This document shows, one piece after another, positions 44,623 to 53,964 of a stretch of DNA of 64,000 bases; the first letter of the stretch is position 1, and every line of letters starts with the position of its first letter. A program made the translations under genes and the position numbers. Under the pieces are notes generated by a model. The model saw only the letters and a program-made list of their open reading frames with translations. It was not told the origin of the DNA and made no database searches. This stretch comes from Nocardia wallacei (GTDB lineage Bacteria; Actinomycetota; Actinomycetes; Mycobacteriales; Mycobacteriaceae), in contig NZ_JARWQD010000125.1 of the NCBI RefSeq assembly GCF_029869545.1, positions 30,649 to 94,648 on the forward strand. Reading direction: 5' to 3'.

Positions 44623-45276
44623 GTGACCCAGTTGTCGGGTGTCTACGATGCGTCCCGGCCCGGTCTGCCGAGGGGGCGCAGCCGGCTGCCGACCGAGCAG
44701 GCGCGCGAGAAGCAGCGCGCCCGGTTGTTGCGGGGCGTGATCTCGGCGGTGGCGGAGAAGGGCTACGCGGCCACGACGGTGGCCGATGTGGTTGCCCGCG
44801 CGAGGGTTTCGCGGCGGGAGTTCTATCAGCATTTCGGCGATCTGCGGCAGTGCTTCCTGGAGGCGGCGATGGCGGGCGCCGAGGTCGTGTTCGCCTCCTT
44901 GAATCCGCCTGCCGAACAGGTCGATCCGTTACTCCTGCTGCGGCAGCGGGTGCACGGATATCTCGAAATGTGCGCCGGTGAACCGGAATTCACCCGCTGC
45001 CTGATCATCGAGCTGCCGGGCATGGGCCCGCTGGGTCTGGCCCTGCGCAATGCCGGATATCAGCGGATCTCGGATATCTTGCGGGACTGGCACATTCGGG
45101 CGCGTGTCGCATATCCGCAGTGGCCCGAGGTGCCGGACGCGATGTTCGCTGCCGCGGTCGGGGCCATCGAGGAGCTGATACTGGGCCCGATCAGTGCGGG
45201 ATTCCCGGAGGAACTCGAGACGCTGGAACCGGCGGCGATGGAGGTGTTGATCCGCCTGTTCGCCATTCCGGTGTGA
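44623..45276 (+). CDS. TetR-family transcriptional regulator
   Basis: This 217-aa protein has a TetR DNA-binding domain: LLRGVISAVAEKGYAATTVADVVARARVSRREFYQHFGDLRQCFLEA (about residues 28-75), with a basic N-terminal extension. GTG 44623 follows GGGAGG. It is transcribed like the antigen-85-like gene 92 bp upstream and converges on mce operon 2, whose last gene ends 11 bp away. It may control either; the sequence does not decide. Confidence 0.86.
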   Translation: MTQLSGVYDASRPGLPRGRSRLPTEQAREKQRARLLRGVISAVAEKGYAATTVADVVARARVSRREFYQHFGDLRQCFLEAAMAGAEVVFASLNPPAEQVDPLLLLRQRVHGYLEMCAGEPEFTRCLIIELPGMGPLGLALRNAGYQRISDILRDWHIRARVAYPQWPEVPDAMFAAAVGAIEELILGPISAGFPEELETLEPAAMEVLIRLFAIPV

Positions 45277-45286
45277 GGGCCCGCGG

Positions 45287-45886
45287 TCACCGGGTGGGCA
45301 GGGCGCCGTCGAGCCCGCCGACGTCGGTGACCTGCCAGCCGGAGTTGCGGTCGACCGTCACGTTGTAGGTGACGGTCATCTGCCCGCCGTCGGGATTCTG
45401 GGCGTTGGTGGAGGTGACGTTGACGAAGACATTGACCTTGTACACGCCGCCGGACACCGAGCCCACCTTCGCCGCGATCGGCGCCGCCGTCGAGGTCCAC
45501 TTCAGCGGCAGCAGGATCTCCTCGAGTTTGGGCGCGGTGGCATCGAACTTGTTGGCCAGCTGCGGGCTGGTATTGGCCTTGAGCTTGCTCACCCAGGCCG
45601 CGACGTTCTGGTGGTCGATGGTCGACGCGCCGACGGCGTAGTCGGTGGCGACCTGTTCGGCGTGCCGATCGTCGTCGGCGGCCGTGCGCAGCGCCGAGAG
45701 GTCGCCGCGGGCCGACCACCACCCGAAGCAGGCCACGGCGAGCGCGGCGACCAGCACGGCGACCCCGGCCGCACCGCCGAGCGCCGGTATCGACAGCGAT
45801 ACGGTCCGGCGGGGCGGCCCGGACGCGGTGGCCTCCGCCTCGGTGTCGTCCGTGGCGGTTTCGGAGGTTGTCGGCTCGGTCGGCAT
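45287..45886 (-). CDS. Mce-associated membrane protein, mce operon 2
   Basis: This 199-aa protein is a close layout match to the Mas protein of operon 1. It has an acidic N-terminus (EPTTSETATDDTEAEA), a single membrane segment near residues 36-55, then VGASTIDHQNVAAWVSKLKANTSPQLANKFDATAPKLEEILLPLKW and a terminal VTDVGGLDGALPTR. It follows mceF after 30 bp and closes the operon. Confidence 0.86.
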   Translation of the reverse strand: MPTEPTTSETATDDTEAEATASGPPRRTVSLSIPALGGAAGVAVLVAALAVACFGWWSARGDLSALRTAADDDRHAEQVATDYAVGASTIDHQNVAAWVSKLKANTSPQLANKFDATAPKLEEILLPLKWTSTAAPIAAKVGSVSGGVYKVNVFVNVTSTNAQNPDGGQMTVTYNVTVDRNSGWQVTDVGGLDGALPTR

Positions 45887-45916
45887 GACTGTCCTTCGTG
45901 CTGTTCGGATTTCGTG

Positions 45917-46879
45917 CTATTTCACGGCGATCCGCAGGTGGATCGCGCCGTCGCCGGGGCCGGTGGAGGCCAGGGCCGCGGAGATGAGGCCGCCGAGATC
46001 GATGCGGGGAAGCACCGAGACGACGGCGTGGACCAGGGGCTGGAGCATCGGGGCCAGCGGTGCCAACTGCGGGCCGACCTCCTCGATCCAGGGGCCGAGC
46101 CGCTCCACGAACGGCACCAGGCCCATGTCCTGCTGATACATCCGGGGCGCGTCGCCGGTGCGGAACAGCCGTCCGATCGCCTCGGCGATCGCGTCGACAC
46201 GATCGCCGAATTCCACCAGCGGCGGCCTGGCGACCGTCATGGCGGGACCGGCGTCCGCCATGTCCGGCGCGATGGTTTGCAGGTCGCGCAGCAGTTCCCC
46301 GATCCGCGGGGCGCGGTCGGCGAGGGCGGCGGCGAGCAGCCCGGTCGAGCGCGACAGCTCCGGCACGACCGCCTCGGTTCCGGTGAGTGCCTCGGTGAAG
46401 GTGCCGACGAGCGCGCCGGCGGCGGCCGGATCGATCTGATCGAGCACCCGGGTGACCAGCCGGGCCAGCTCCGGAATCGACAGCGGCGGCCGCACCTGCG
46501 CGGTATCGACCGTCGCACCGTCGGTCAGGTATCGGTCGCTGGCCGATCGCGGCGCGAATTCCACGTAGGGCTCACCCAGCCACGAGAGGTTCTCGATGGT
46601 GACGAGGCTGTCGGCGGGCATCCGGTAGGCGGATCGGATGGCCATCGTGACCTCGACACCGGACGCGGCCGAGTCGACGGCGGCGATCTCACCCACCTCG
46701 ATCCCGGACAGCAGGACGGGCGATCCGGCGGCGAGGCCCCCGGAGTCGGGCACGCGCATGGTGAGGGTGGTGTGGTCGGCGAACGGATCCCAGCCCACGA
46801 CCCCGACCGTGAGGTAGGCGGAGCCGAGTACCGAGACCGCGGCGATCGCGCCGAGCGACAGCACCGATCGCGCCCTCAT
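45917..46879 (-). CDS. mceF: MCE family protein MceF, mce operon 2
   Basis: This 320-aa protein has an N-terminal anchor with AYLTVGVVGWDPF, an MCE domain with SGGLAAGSPVLLSGIEVGEIAAV, and LSWLGEPYVEFAPRSAS. The C-terminal helices end DLGGLISAALAS. ATG 46879 overlaps the mceE stop (ATGA), as in operon 1. It is the outermost subunit gene before the Mce-associated protein. Confidence 0.9.
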   Translation of the reverse strand: MRARSVLSLGAIAAVSVLGSAYLTVGVVGWDPFADHTTLTMRVPDSGGLAAGSPVLLSGIEVGEIAAVDSAASGVEVTMAIRSAYRMPADSLVTIENLSWLGEPYVEFAPRSASDRYLTDGATVDTAQVRPPLSIPELARLVTRVLDQIDPAAAGALVGTFTEALTGTEAVVPELSRSTGLLAAALADRAPRIGELLRDLQTIAPDMADAGPAMTVARPPLVEFGDRVDAIAEAIGRLFRTGDAPRMYQQDMGLVPFVERLGPWIEEVGPQLAPLAPMLQPLVHAVVSVLPRIDLGGLISAALASTGPGDGAIHLRIAVK

Positions 46880-47925
46880 CGCACCGCTCCGACCATCCGC
46901 AGCGCGCGCACGATCTGCTCGGTCTGCTCGTCGGCGGGAATCGGCGGACCGTGCTCGGCGGTGACGGTCGTCCGGCGCAGGTGCACCTTGGGCCCGTGCT
47001 CGACCCACGGGATGATCTTGTCGCGGATCACCGCCACGAAGGCGTTGAGGTTCGAGGGCGCCCGCAGATCCAGCGGCCGGCTGGTGAACAGTAGCGGGAA
47101 GATCGCCGTCAGCGCGTCGTCGGCGGACTGGGTGACCGGTGCGAGCCAGGTGAGCGCGTGCGCGACCGGAGCCATGCCGCCGAGCACCGAGATGACGTCG
47201 ACGATGGTGGCGACGGCGGCCGACAGGTGCTCGACGGCCGGGTCGGTGAGCAGTTCGGCGAGGGTGTCGCGCTGGCGGTGCATGACCGCCGAATCCTTGG
47301 TGAGGCCGTCGAGCAGCGCGTCGACCTGATCGACATTGGCGGCCAGGTCGACGGAGTCGGCGCCCAGTACCTGGAAGATGCGGGCCGTCTGTGCGGGATC
47401 GTCCGGGAGTACGCCGTTGAGCTGGGTGACCGTGTCCTGCAGGTGATTGATCGCCCCGCCCTGCACGAAGGTGGCTATTCCGGCGAGGGTGTCCTCGATG
47501 CGCACCGCGGGCCGGGTCTGGGTCACGGGGATGGTGTCGCCGTCGCGCAGCAGCCGGGCGAAACCGTCCGCGGGCGTGGTCAGCGCGATATGGATGTCAC
47601 CGAGCAGCGTGTTCTGCCGTAGCGCCGCCGTCGTCGTGGCGGGCAGGTCCACATCGGTGTCGATATCGGCCTCGACGATGACATGACCTCCGCCGCCGGG
47701 GGATCGATCCGGCTGTGCCAGACGGATATCGGTCGCGACACCGATCTGCGCACCGTTGGCGATCACCTTCGCGCGCGCGGGCAGATTGAGCACATCGGCG
47801 AACTCGATGCGGAGGTGATAGGCGGATCCGACGACACCGGTGCCGGGCAGCGGCAGCGCCGACGGATCGAACGCGCAAGCGCCGCAAGTCAATACGGTCG
47901 TGAGAATGGCCAGTTGGCGAATCAT
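46876..47925 (-). CDS. mceE: MCE family lipoprotein MceE, mce operon 2
   Basis: This 349-aa protein has a short signal sequence with lipobox-like CGAC and the likely lipidated C17. The MCE domain reads YHLRIEFADVLNLPARAKVIANGAQIGVATDI, followed by LRQNTLLGDIHIAL and DKIIPWVEHGPKVHL. The end, IVRALRMVGAVR, parallels operon 1. It overlaps mceD and mceF by four bases each. Confidence 0.9.
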   Translation of the reverse strand: MIRQLAILTTVLTCGACAFDPSALPLPGTGVVGSAYHLRIEFADVLNLPARAKVIANGAQIGVATDIRLAQPDRSPGGGGHVIVEADIDTDVDLPATTTAALRQNTLLGDIHIALTTPADGFARLLRDGDTIPVTQTRPAVRIEDTLAGIATFVQGGAINHLQDTVTQLNGVLPDDPAQTARIFQVLGADSVDLAANVDQVDALLDGLTKDSAVMHRQRDTLAELLTDPAVEHLSAAVATIVDVISVLGGMAPVAHALTWLAPVTQSADDALTAIFPLLFTSRPLDLRAPSNLNAFVAVIRDKIIPWVEHGPKVHLRRTTVTAEHGPPIPADEQTEQIVRALRMVGAVR

Positions 47926-49037
47926 CGTGCACCTGCCGTCGCGAGGATCGTCCGTACCGGATCGATGGTCGCCATGGGGCCGTCCACCGTGCAGTGGCCC
48001 GGCACGACGGCATCGACTGCCGCGCAGATCTTTTCGGCCTCGGGGGAGGGGATGGCGACCCGCGGTGGCGCGACGGTGAGCCCGGGGGCACCGGTGCGCG
48101 GGTCGAGGACCGCGGTGAACGCGTCGGTGAGCACCGGAACCATGTCGATGATCTGGCGCAGCGTCGCGATATTCGCACCGAGGAACCGGATCAACGGCAC
48201 CGACGCATCGAGCAGCAGGAAGATCGGGTCGCCGAACATCGTGGTGATGTCGTTGAGCATGGGCAGGACGCGCCGGTAGTGATCGATGATGGTGGTGGTC
48301 TGGCTGAACAGCTCGTTGTTCACCTGGATCAGCACCGATTCCAGACCCAGCACCATCCGGTCGATCGTGCCCCAGTGGGTGGCGATGCTGTCGGCCAGCG
48401 CGGCGAGGCTGTCGAGGATGGACGACAGCCTGCCGATGGCGGCGTCGGGATGGTCCAGCGCGGCACCGATCTTCTCGATGATGGTGTTGAGTTGCGGTCC
48501 CGTTCCCGCGGTGGCCGCATGCAACTGCGTGACCAGCCTGCCGATCGCGTCGTCGCGTGCCGGGTCGGCGCCGAGCAGTTGCTGGGACAGCCGGGCCACC
48601 GCGTGCAAGGTTTCGGTCAGGCTCTTGGGCGTGAGCGTCGTGGTGATGCACCGTCCCGGATCCCAGCGTTCGAGGACGGTCCCGCTGTGCAGGACGGCCA
48701 GGTCACGGTCGGTGGTGATGGTGCGCGAGAGGGTGGTGGCGGCCGCGTCGGCGAGCACCGGATGTTCGGCGTCGACGCGGAAATCGACGCGCACCTTGTC
48801 GGCGGCCGGGCGGATGGAGGTGACCGTGCCGACGGGGATGCCGCGCATCGTGACGTGGTTGCCCGCGTACAGTCCGACACTGTCGGGCATCAGCGCGCAG
48901 TAGGTGAGCTGCTTGCGCAGCGGATCGGCGACGACGAGGTAGCCGAGGATGGCGACCACGACCAGCGCGAGGGCCCCGGCGACGGACATGGTGACCCGGG
49001 ATCCGAGCACGGCGTGCAGAACGGTCGGGCGGGCCAT
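47922..49037 (-). CDS. mceD: MCE family protein MceD, mce operon 2
   Basis: This 371-aa protein has an anchor near residues 15-38, then YCALMPDSVGLYAGNHVTMRGIPVGTVTSI and LTPKSLTETLHAVARL as in operon 1 MceD. ATG 49037 forms a TGATG junction with the mceC stop; ATG 49043 two codons upstream is also possible. The helical tail contains repeated heptad-like segments with many leucines, expected for the Mce tunnel. Confidence 0.88.
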   Translation of the reverse strand: MARPTVLHAVLGSRVTMSVAGALALVVVAILGYLVVADPLRKQLTYCALMPDSVGLYAGNHVTMRGIPVGTVTSIRPAADKVRVDFRVDAEHPVLADAAATTLSRTITTDRDLAVLHSGTVLERWDPGRCITTTLTPKSLTETLHAVARLSQQLLGADPARDDAIGRLVTQLHAATAGTGPQLNTIIEKIGAALDHPDAAIGRLSSILDSLAALADSIATHWGTIDRMVLGLESVLIQVNNELFSQTTTIIDHYRRVLPMLNDITTMFGDPIFLLLDASVPLIRFLGANIATLRQIIDMVPVLTDAFTAVLDPRTGAPGLTVAPPRVAIPSPEAEKICAAVDAVVPGHCTVDGPMATIDPVRTILATAGAR

Positions 49038-50101
49038 CAGCATGCCCTTCCGGGAACCGGGATGCAGAGCTGCCCGAGCAGCGCCGCGGGATCCACCGGC
49101 GGCGGGGCCACGACGGTCGCGGCGGGATCGCCCACCCGGACCTGTCCGTCGGGCAGGACCATCCCGGTCAGCCGCTGTCCGATGCCGTGCACCGAGTCGA
49201 GGAGGGCGGTGAGCTTGTCGCCGATGTCCTCGAGTTCGTCGATGGCGTCGGCCAGCTGCCGGGCCATCGGTTTCAGCGTCGTCTCCCACGACGGCTGCAG
49301 GGCGGCGACGCGGCCGAACACCGAGCGCAGCAGGGTGACGGCCTCGAACACCTCGGCGCGGTTGTTGCCCATGAGCGTCTGCAACAGGGCGATCTTCTCG
49401 ATCATCCGGCGCAGCTGCCCCTTACCCAGGTCGACCACGCCGAGATACTCCTGCGCGACCGCGATCGCCTTCGACACGTCGGTGCGCTGCTTGTTCAGGA
49501 TGTCGACGAGATGTTCTGCGCCGGTGATCATTTCGCGCAGACTGCCGGGTGCCGCGGTGATCGAGTCGGCGAGGGCCGACAGATTGTCGCGCAGGGTACC
49601 GCCGTCGAGACCGCGGACCGGGTCGACGGCATCCTGGAACGTCTCCATGAGGCTGTAGGGCAGCCGGACGCGGTCGGAGGCAATGGTCTTGCTGCCCAAC
49701 GGTGTCGAACCCTCGGAGAACAGGGCCACGTAGTGCCCGCCGACGAGGGTGAGCATCCGCACATCCAGTGTGGTCTGCGCGCCGACGAAGACGTCGGAAT
49801 CGACGGTGAACCGCATGAGCACCTTGTCCGGATGCAGCTCGAGTTCCTCCACCTCGCCCACCGGGATACCGGCCACGCGCACCTCGTCGCCGGGCTTCAC
49901 CGTCTCGGCCTCGGTGAGTTCGGCGGTGTAGGTGGTGCGCCCGAAGGGGATCGCGTACACCGCGGCGGTGGCCAGCAGCGCGAGCACCACCAGGACGGCA
50001 CCGAGGGCGCCGAGCCCGAATTCCCTTCTCCGCGTGCTGATCTCGTCACGTCCGGCCAGGGCGCGGCGCACCCGGCGCGGCAGTCTGCTCAGGCGTGGCA
50101 T
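49037..50101 (-). CDS. mceC: MCE family protein MceC, mce operon 2
   Basis: This 354-aa protein has a basic N-terminus, an anchor near residues 31-54, an MCE domain with AETVKPGDEVRVAGIPVGEVEELELHPDKV, and the MceC pattern SLMETFQDAVDPVRGLDGGTLRDNLSALA followed by NKQRTDVSKAIAVAQEYLG. It ends LCIPVPGRAC, like operon 1 MceC. ATG 50101 lies inside mceB, giving a 13-bp overlap. Confidence 0.9.
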   Translation of the reverse strand: MPRLSRLPRRVRRALAGRDEISTRRREFGLGALGAVLVVLALLATAAVYAIPFGRTTYTAELTEAETVKPGDEVRVAGIPVGEVEELELHPDKVLMRFTVDSDVFVGAQTTLDVRMLTLVGGHYVALFSEGSTPLGSKTIASDRVRLPYSLMETFQDAVDPVRGLDGGTLRDNLSALADSITAAPGSLREMITGAEHLVDILNKQRTDVSKAIAVAQEYLGVVDLGKGQLRRMIEKIALLQTLMGNNRAEVFEAVTLLRSVFGRVAALQPSWETTLKPMARQLADAIDELEDIGDKLTALLDSVHGIGQRLTGMVLPDGQVRVGDPAATVVAPPPVDPAALLGQLCIPVPGRAC

Positions 50102-51096
50102 ATCGACACCCGCTGTGCTGCGACGAGTACCTGCAGTGGCTGCGGCACGGGGGCCTGCCCCTTGCTGCACACCGGTGACGAACCCGGAATCCGCTGTGGG
50201 ATGGAGGCATTGAGCGCGGCGAGCGCGCCCGGCAGCCGGGCGAGGATGTCGACGACCATCCCCGGGTCGGGTATGAGCAGGCGCAGGATCGCCTCGATAT
50301 CGGGATTCTCGTTCTCGGTGAAGCCGAGGGTGGCCAGTAGATTGTCGGCCGGTTTCAGCACCGGTGGTGCGGTGAGCGAGAAGTCGATCAGCCCGACGAC
50401 GTTGCGCTGCAGGGAATCGAAGATGTCGGCGGCGTTGCCGAGCAGCGTGATCAGCGGTGCGGAGGAGCCGCCGATCCTGTCGTTGATCTCGGACATGTTG
50501 CGCACCAGGGTGGTGATGACATGCTGGCGGTCGGTGACGTACGCGGACATGTCGCCCATGGCCTCCAGCGCCGGGCCGACACCGCTGCCGTTCCCCTCGA
50601 TCACGGCGAGCATGTTCGTGGTGAATGCGTTGAGTTTCTCCGGGGACAGCGTCGCCAGCACCGGTTCGAGGCCGTTGAACAGGCTGGTCACGTCGAAGGA
50701 GGGCACGGTGTGGTCGACGCCCACGGTGGCTCCGGGGCGCAGCCGGGCACCGGCCTCGGGTGCGTGCTGCACGTCGATGTAGCGCTGCCCGACGAGATTC
50801 TGATAGCGGACCGCGAGCCTGCTGTTGTCGAACAGCGGGGCCGAGGCGGTGAGCCCGAACCGGACCTCGGCGTTATTTCCTTGTCGCACAATGGATTCCA
50901 CCTGTCCCACCGCGACGCCGCGCAGGCGCACATCGTCGCCGGTGCGCAGGCCGTTGACGTCGCTGAACACCGCGGTATAGGTGTCGGTATCGCCGTCGAC
51001 CGGCTGCCGGATGGCCGTGACGATCGCGGCCAGCAGCACGCCGGTCACCACGGCGAACAGGGCAAGCCGCCATGCGGCGCCGCGCACCGGCCTCAT
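50089..51096 (-). CDS. mceB: MCE family protein MceB, mce operon 2
   Basis: This 335-aa protein has an anchor near residues 9-30, an MCE domain with DVNGLRTGDDVRLRGVAVGQVES, LAVRYQNLVGQRYIDVQ, and PSFDVTSLFNGLEPVL. The C-terminal PVCSKGQ...VSICHA holds the paired cysteines also seen in operon 1. ATG 51096 overlaps the mceA stop by four bases. Confidence 0.9.
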   Translation of the reverse strand: MRPVRGAAWRLALFAVVTGVLLAAIVTAIRQPVDGDTDTYTAVFSDVNGLRTGDDVRLRGVAVGQVESIVRQGNNAEVRFGLTASAPLFDNSRLAVRYQNLVGQRYIDVQHAPEAGARLRPGATVGVDHTVPSFDVTSLFNGLEPVLATLSPEKLNAFTTNMLAVIEGNGSGVGPALEAMGDMSAYVTDRQHVITTLVRNMSEINDRIGGSSAPLITLLGNAADIFDSLQRNVVGLIDFSLTAPPVLKPADNLLATLGFTENENPDIEAILRLLIPDPGMVVDILARLPGALAALNASIPQRIPGSSPVCSKGQAPVPQPLQVLVAAQRVSICHA

Positions 51097-52124
51097 CGTC
51101 CGCCTCCGTTCGCTGTCGGGTTCGCGAGCACGGGGATGTTGCGCAGGTCCACCTCGGCCTGCAGTACCGGGCCCTCGGGAGTGTCGGGCATCGCCGCGGC
51201 CACGCGGTCGATCAGCTCGCGCAGCTCCGCGCCGGATCGGCGAGAATCCGGAACGGCCTGCGCCACCAGGTCCAATATCGGTATCGCCAGCGCGGTATAA
51301 CCGGCGAATCCCGTTTCGGCGTACCGCAGGTCCCGCGCCACGCCGGGCAGCAGCTGGTCGACCACCATCGCGATGCCGCCGTCGATCCGGTCGCGGTCGT
51401 GGCGCAGCGTCTCGATCCGGTACACCCGGTCGAGCAGGTCGATGATGGAATCCACGAAGTCGCCGCCACCGTCGAGGGTCGTCCCGAAGCGGCCCAGGAT
51501 CAGTGACAGCGGCACCTGCTGCACCTCGGTGACGGTGCGCGCCAGGGTGATCACCGACTCCAGGAACGGCGTGAACGCCCGGGTGTCGGCGGCCAGGGTG
51601 GCCAGCAGGGTCGCCAGCTGCGGCGTCAGCACGGAGTCCTCGACCTGCGCCACACTGCGCAACAGGTTGCCCATCGTCGCGTCGTACGTCGCATCGGTGG
51701 CGGTCAGGTTCAGCACCGTTCCCGGCCGCAGCGGTGGCCCGCCGGGACCGCGGCGAAGCTGAATCTCGCTGATGCCGAACAGGTTTCCGGTCGCGTAGTC
51801 CACCCGCAGGCTGGAGTCCAGGCCGGGCGGCCGCTCCGAATCCAGCCGGACCGCGATGTCCTGGGTGCCGCGACCGGCGGGCGCGATGCCGGTGACCCGG
51901 CCGACCCGCACGCCGTCGAGCCGCACCTGCGTTCCCGCCACGATGCCGTCGCCGATATGACTGGTGCGCACCACGATTCGCAGGCCCTGCTCGGCACGGG
52001 TCGCGCGGTACCCGGTCGCCGCGAGCGCGAGGACCACCGCGACCGTGACGACGACGGCGCCGGTCACCAGCGAACGACGGCGATCGATCGCGACTCCGGG
52101 AATTCCATAGTTCGGCAACGGCAT
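51093..52124 (-). CDS. mceA: MCE family protein MceA, mce operon 2
   Basis: This 343-aa protein has an anchor near residues 19-38 and an MCE domain with IGDGIVAGTQVRLDGVRVGRVTGI, followed by LRVDYATGNLFGISEIQL as in MceA of operon 1. The C-terminal helical region is followed by EVDLRNIPVLANP, parallel to EVVPALAAP-like ends of the other copy. The ATG directly abuts the yrbEB stop. Confidence 0.9.
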   Translation of the reverse strand: MPLPNYGIPGVAIDRRRSLVTGAVVVTVAVVLALAATGYRATRAEQGLRIVVRTSHIGDGIVAGTQVRLDGVRVGRVTGIAPAGRGTQDIAVRLDSERPPGLDSSLRVDYATGNLFGISEIQLRRGPGGPPLRPGTVLNLTATDATYDATMGNLLRSVAQVEDSVLTPQLATLLATLAADTRAFTPFLESVITLARTVTEVQQVPLSLILGRFGTTLDGGGDFVDSIIDLLDRVYRIETLRHDRDRIDGGIAMVVDQLLPGVARDLRYAETGFAGYTALAIPILDLVAQAVPDSRRSGAELRELIDRVAAAMPDTPEGPVLQAEVDLRNIPVLANPTANGGGR

Positions 52125-52928
52125 TCACCCCGTGAAGCTCACCGCGGAGTCGAACCCCCACAGCATGATCGACAGCACCATGTCGATAGCGATGATCGCC
52201 ACCGAACTGGCTCGCACGGCGCGGCCCGACGCGATCCCCACACCCTCGGGGCCGCCGGCGGCGAAGAACCCGTAGTAGGAATGCACCAGGATGACGACGA
52301 TGGCGAACACCGCCACCTTGACCACCGCGGCGGCCATGTCGAATCCGGACACGAACTGAGCGAAGTAGTGGTCGTAGACGCCCGCGGACTGACCGTGCAC
52401 CAGCGTGATCAGCCCGCGGCACGCCAGATACGACAGGATCAGCGCGATCAGGAATGTCGGCACCATCGCCACCGCGCCCGCGATCACGCGGGTGGTCACC
52501 ACGAACGGCACCGACCGCAGCCCCAGCGCCTCGAGCGCGTCGATCTCCTCGTTGATCCGCATGGCGCCGATCTCCGCGGTCATCCGGCAGCCCGCCTGCC
52601 CGGCGAATCCGACGGCCGCGGCGATCGGTGCCAGTTCGCGGGTGATGGCATAGGCCGAGACCAGGCCGGTCACCGGGCCCATGCCGAGAATGTCGAGCGT
52701 GGCGAAGGATTCGATCGCCACCGATCCGCCCGTGACCACTCCGAGCACGACCATCATCGGCACGGTGCCGCCGCCGACGATCACCGACCCGGCACCCCAG
52801 GTCATATCGGAGATCGCCCGCATCGTCTCGGCGCGATATCGCTTGAGCGTCAACGGGATCGCCGACAGCACCTGTCCGGTGAATACCAGTGTGAAGCCGA
52901 GTGATTCGACCCGGGTCGCTACCGTCAT
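52125..52928 (-). CDS. yrbEB: YrbE-type ABC permease B, mce operon 2
   Basis: This 267-aa MlaE-family permease has WGAGSVIVGGGTVPMMVVLGVVTGGSVAIE, TRELAPIAAAVGFAGQAGCRMTAEIGAMRINEEIDALEAL and GGPEGVGIASGRAVRAS. It lacks the 20-residue basic extension of operon 1 YrbEB. ATG 52928 forms a TGATG junction with yrbEA. Confidence 0.92.
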   Translation of the reverse strand: MTVATRVESLGFTLVFTGQVLSAIPLTLKRYRAETMRAISDMTWGAGSVIVGGGTVPMMVVLGVVTGGSVAIESFATLDILGMGPVTGLVSAYAITRELAPIAAAVGFAGQAGCRMTAEIGAMRINEEIDALEALGLRSVPFVVTTRVIAGAVAMVPTFLIALILSYLACRGLITLVHGQSAGVYDHYFAQFVSGFDMAAAVVKVAVFAIVVILVHSYYGFFAAGGPEGVGIASGRAVRASSVAIIAIDMVLSIMLWGFDSAVSFTG

Positions 52929-53761
52929 CAGGCCAGCCTCGTCGGCAGGAACAGCGCGGTGATCTGCGTGATCACCAGATTCACCACGACGATCGCCACG
53001 ATCGACAGCACCACGGCGGCATTCACCGCATCGGCCACACCGCGCGGGCCGCCCCTGGCCTCCAGGCCGCGCTGACAGGCGATCACCACCACCAGCAGGC
53101 CGAAGATCGTCGCCTTGGCCAGCGACACCCAGACGTCGGCGAGCGTGGTGAACGACCCGAACGTGGCCCAGTAGCTGCCGGGCGTCACGTTCTGGCCGCC
53201 GACGGCCACCGCGTACCCGGCGATCACCCCGACGAAGATGATCAGCACATTCAGCAACGGGGCCACCAGCAGCATGCCGACCAGGCGCGGGATCACCAGC
53301 CGGTGAACGGGACTGATCCCCATGGTGTTCAGGGCATCGATCTCCTCGCGGATGGTGCGCGAGCCGAGGTCCGCGGCGATCGCCGCCGCACCCGCCCCGC
53401 CGAGCAGGAATCCGGTGGCCAGCGGCGCGCCCTGTTTGATGACGCCGAGCCCGCCGGTCGCGCCCAGCAGCGAGTCGGCGCCCAGGCTGCGGATGAGGTT
53501 GCCGACCTGCACCGAGACGATGACTCCGAACGGAATCGCCATCAGGATGGCGGGTATCGCGGTCACCGTCACCAGCCACCAGCCCTGCGCGATGGCATCG
53601 CGCCACCGCATCCGGCCGCGGACGAGGTCGGTCACCGTGCCGAGTACCGCCTGCTCGGCCATGCGCACCGCGCGCCCGAAGGTCCGCATCGACGACACCG
53701 CCGTGGCGGCGACGTTGTCCCGCAACACGCGCACTGCGGCGGCCGAAGAGTCTACTGTCAC
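52928..53761 (-). CDS. yrbEA: YrbE-type ABC permease A, mce operon 2
   Basis: This 277-aa permease has IPFGVIVSVQVGNLIRSLGADSLLGATGGLGVIKQGAPLATGFLLGGAGAAAIAADLGSRTIREEIDALNTMG and RGLEARGGPRGVADAVNAAVV. The start is uncertain: GTG 53761 follows GGAAAG; ATG 53821 or 53881 would add 20 or 40 residues that do not resemble the operon 1 homologue. It is the first gene of mce operon 2, read away from the PucR gene, which points the same way. Confidence 0.88.
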   Translation of the reverse strand: MTVDSSAAAVRVLRDNVAATAVSSMRTFGRAVRMAEQAVLGTVTDLVRGRMRWRDAIAQGWWLVTVTAIPAILMAIPFGVIVSVQVGNLIRSLGADSLLGATGGLGVIKQGAPLATGFLLGGAGAAAIAADLGSRTIREEIDALNTMGISPVHRLVIPRLVGMLLVAPLLNVLIIFVGVIAGYAVAVGGQNVTPGSYWATFGSFTTLADVWVSLAKATIFGLLVVVIACQRGLEARGGPRGVADAVNAAVVLSIVAIVVVNLVITQITALFLPTRLA

Positions 53762-53828
53762 AACAACTTTCCAGTTCTGTCCGCGATGACGGATCCGGTG
53801 CGGCTTATCAGTCGGCTTCATTGGTACG

Positions 53829-53849
53829 ACCGGATTCCATTGATCCGGT
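53829..53849. promoter_or_regulatory. Palindrome ACCGGAT-N7-ATCCGGT upstream of mce operon 2
   Basis: A perfect 7-bp inverted repeat lies 68 bp upstream of the yrbEA GTG in the 203-bp gap behind the PucR gene. A further GGATCCGG lies at 53791-53798. It is a plausible operator for the mce operon; PucR is the nearest regulator. If yrbEA starts at 53881 the repeat would be coding, which argues for the shorter start. Confidence 0.45.
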
Positions 53850-53964
53850 ACCGAATGCGGCAACCTTGGGTCAGATCCCAACCGGCAGCGAAGAATACGG
53901 CGTCAGGGTCACAACCCACCGCCACCGCACGGCTCGGTGCGAGTGCCCGGCCGAGGACCAGGGA

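Noticed and set aside
52125..53606. A 493-aa frame extending YrbEB into the YrbEA gene
   Set aside because: The extension is a GC-skewed shadow; the MlaE-family protein begins at ATG 52928 with a TGATG junction.
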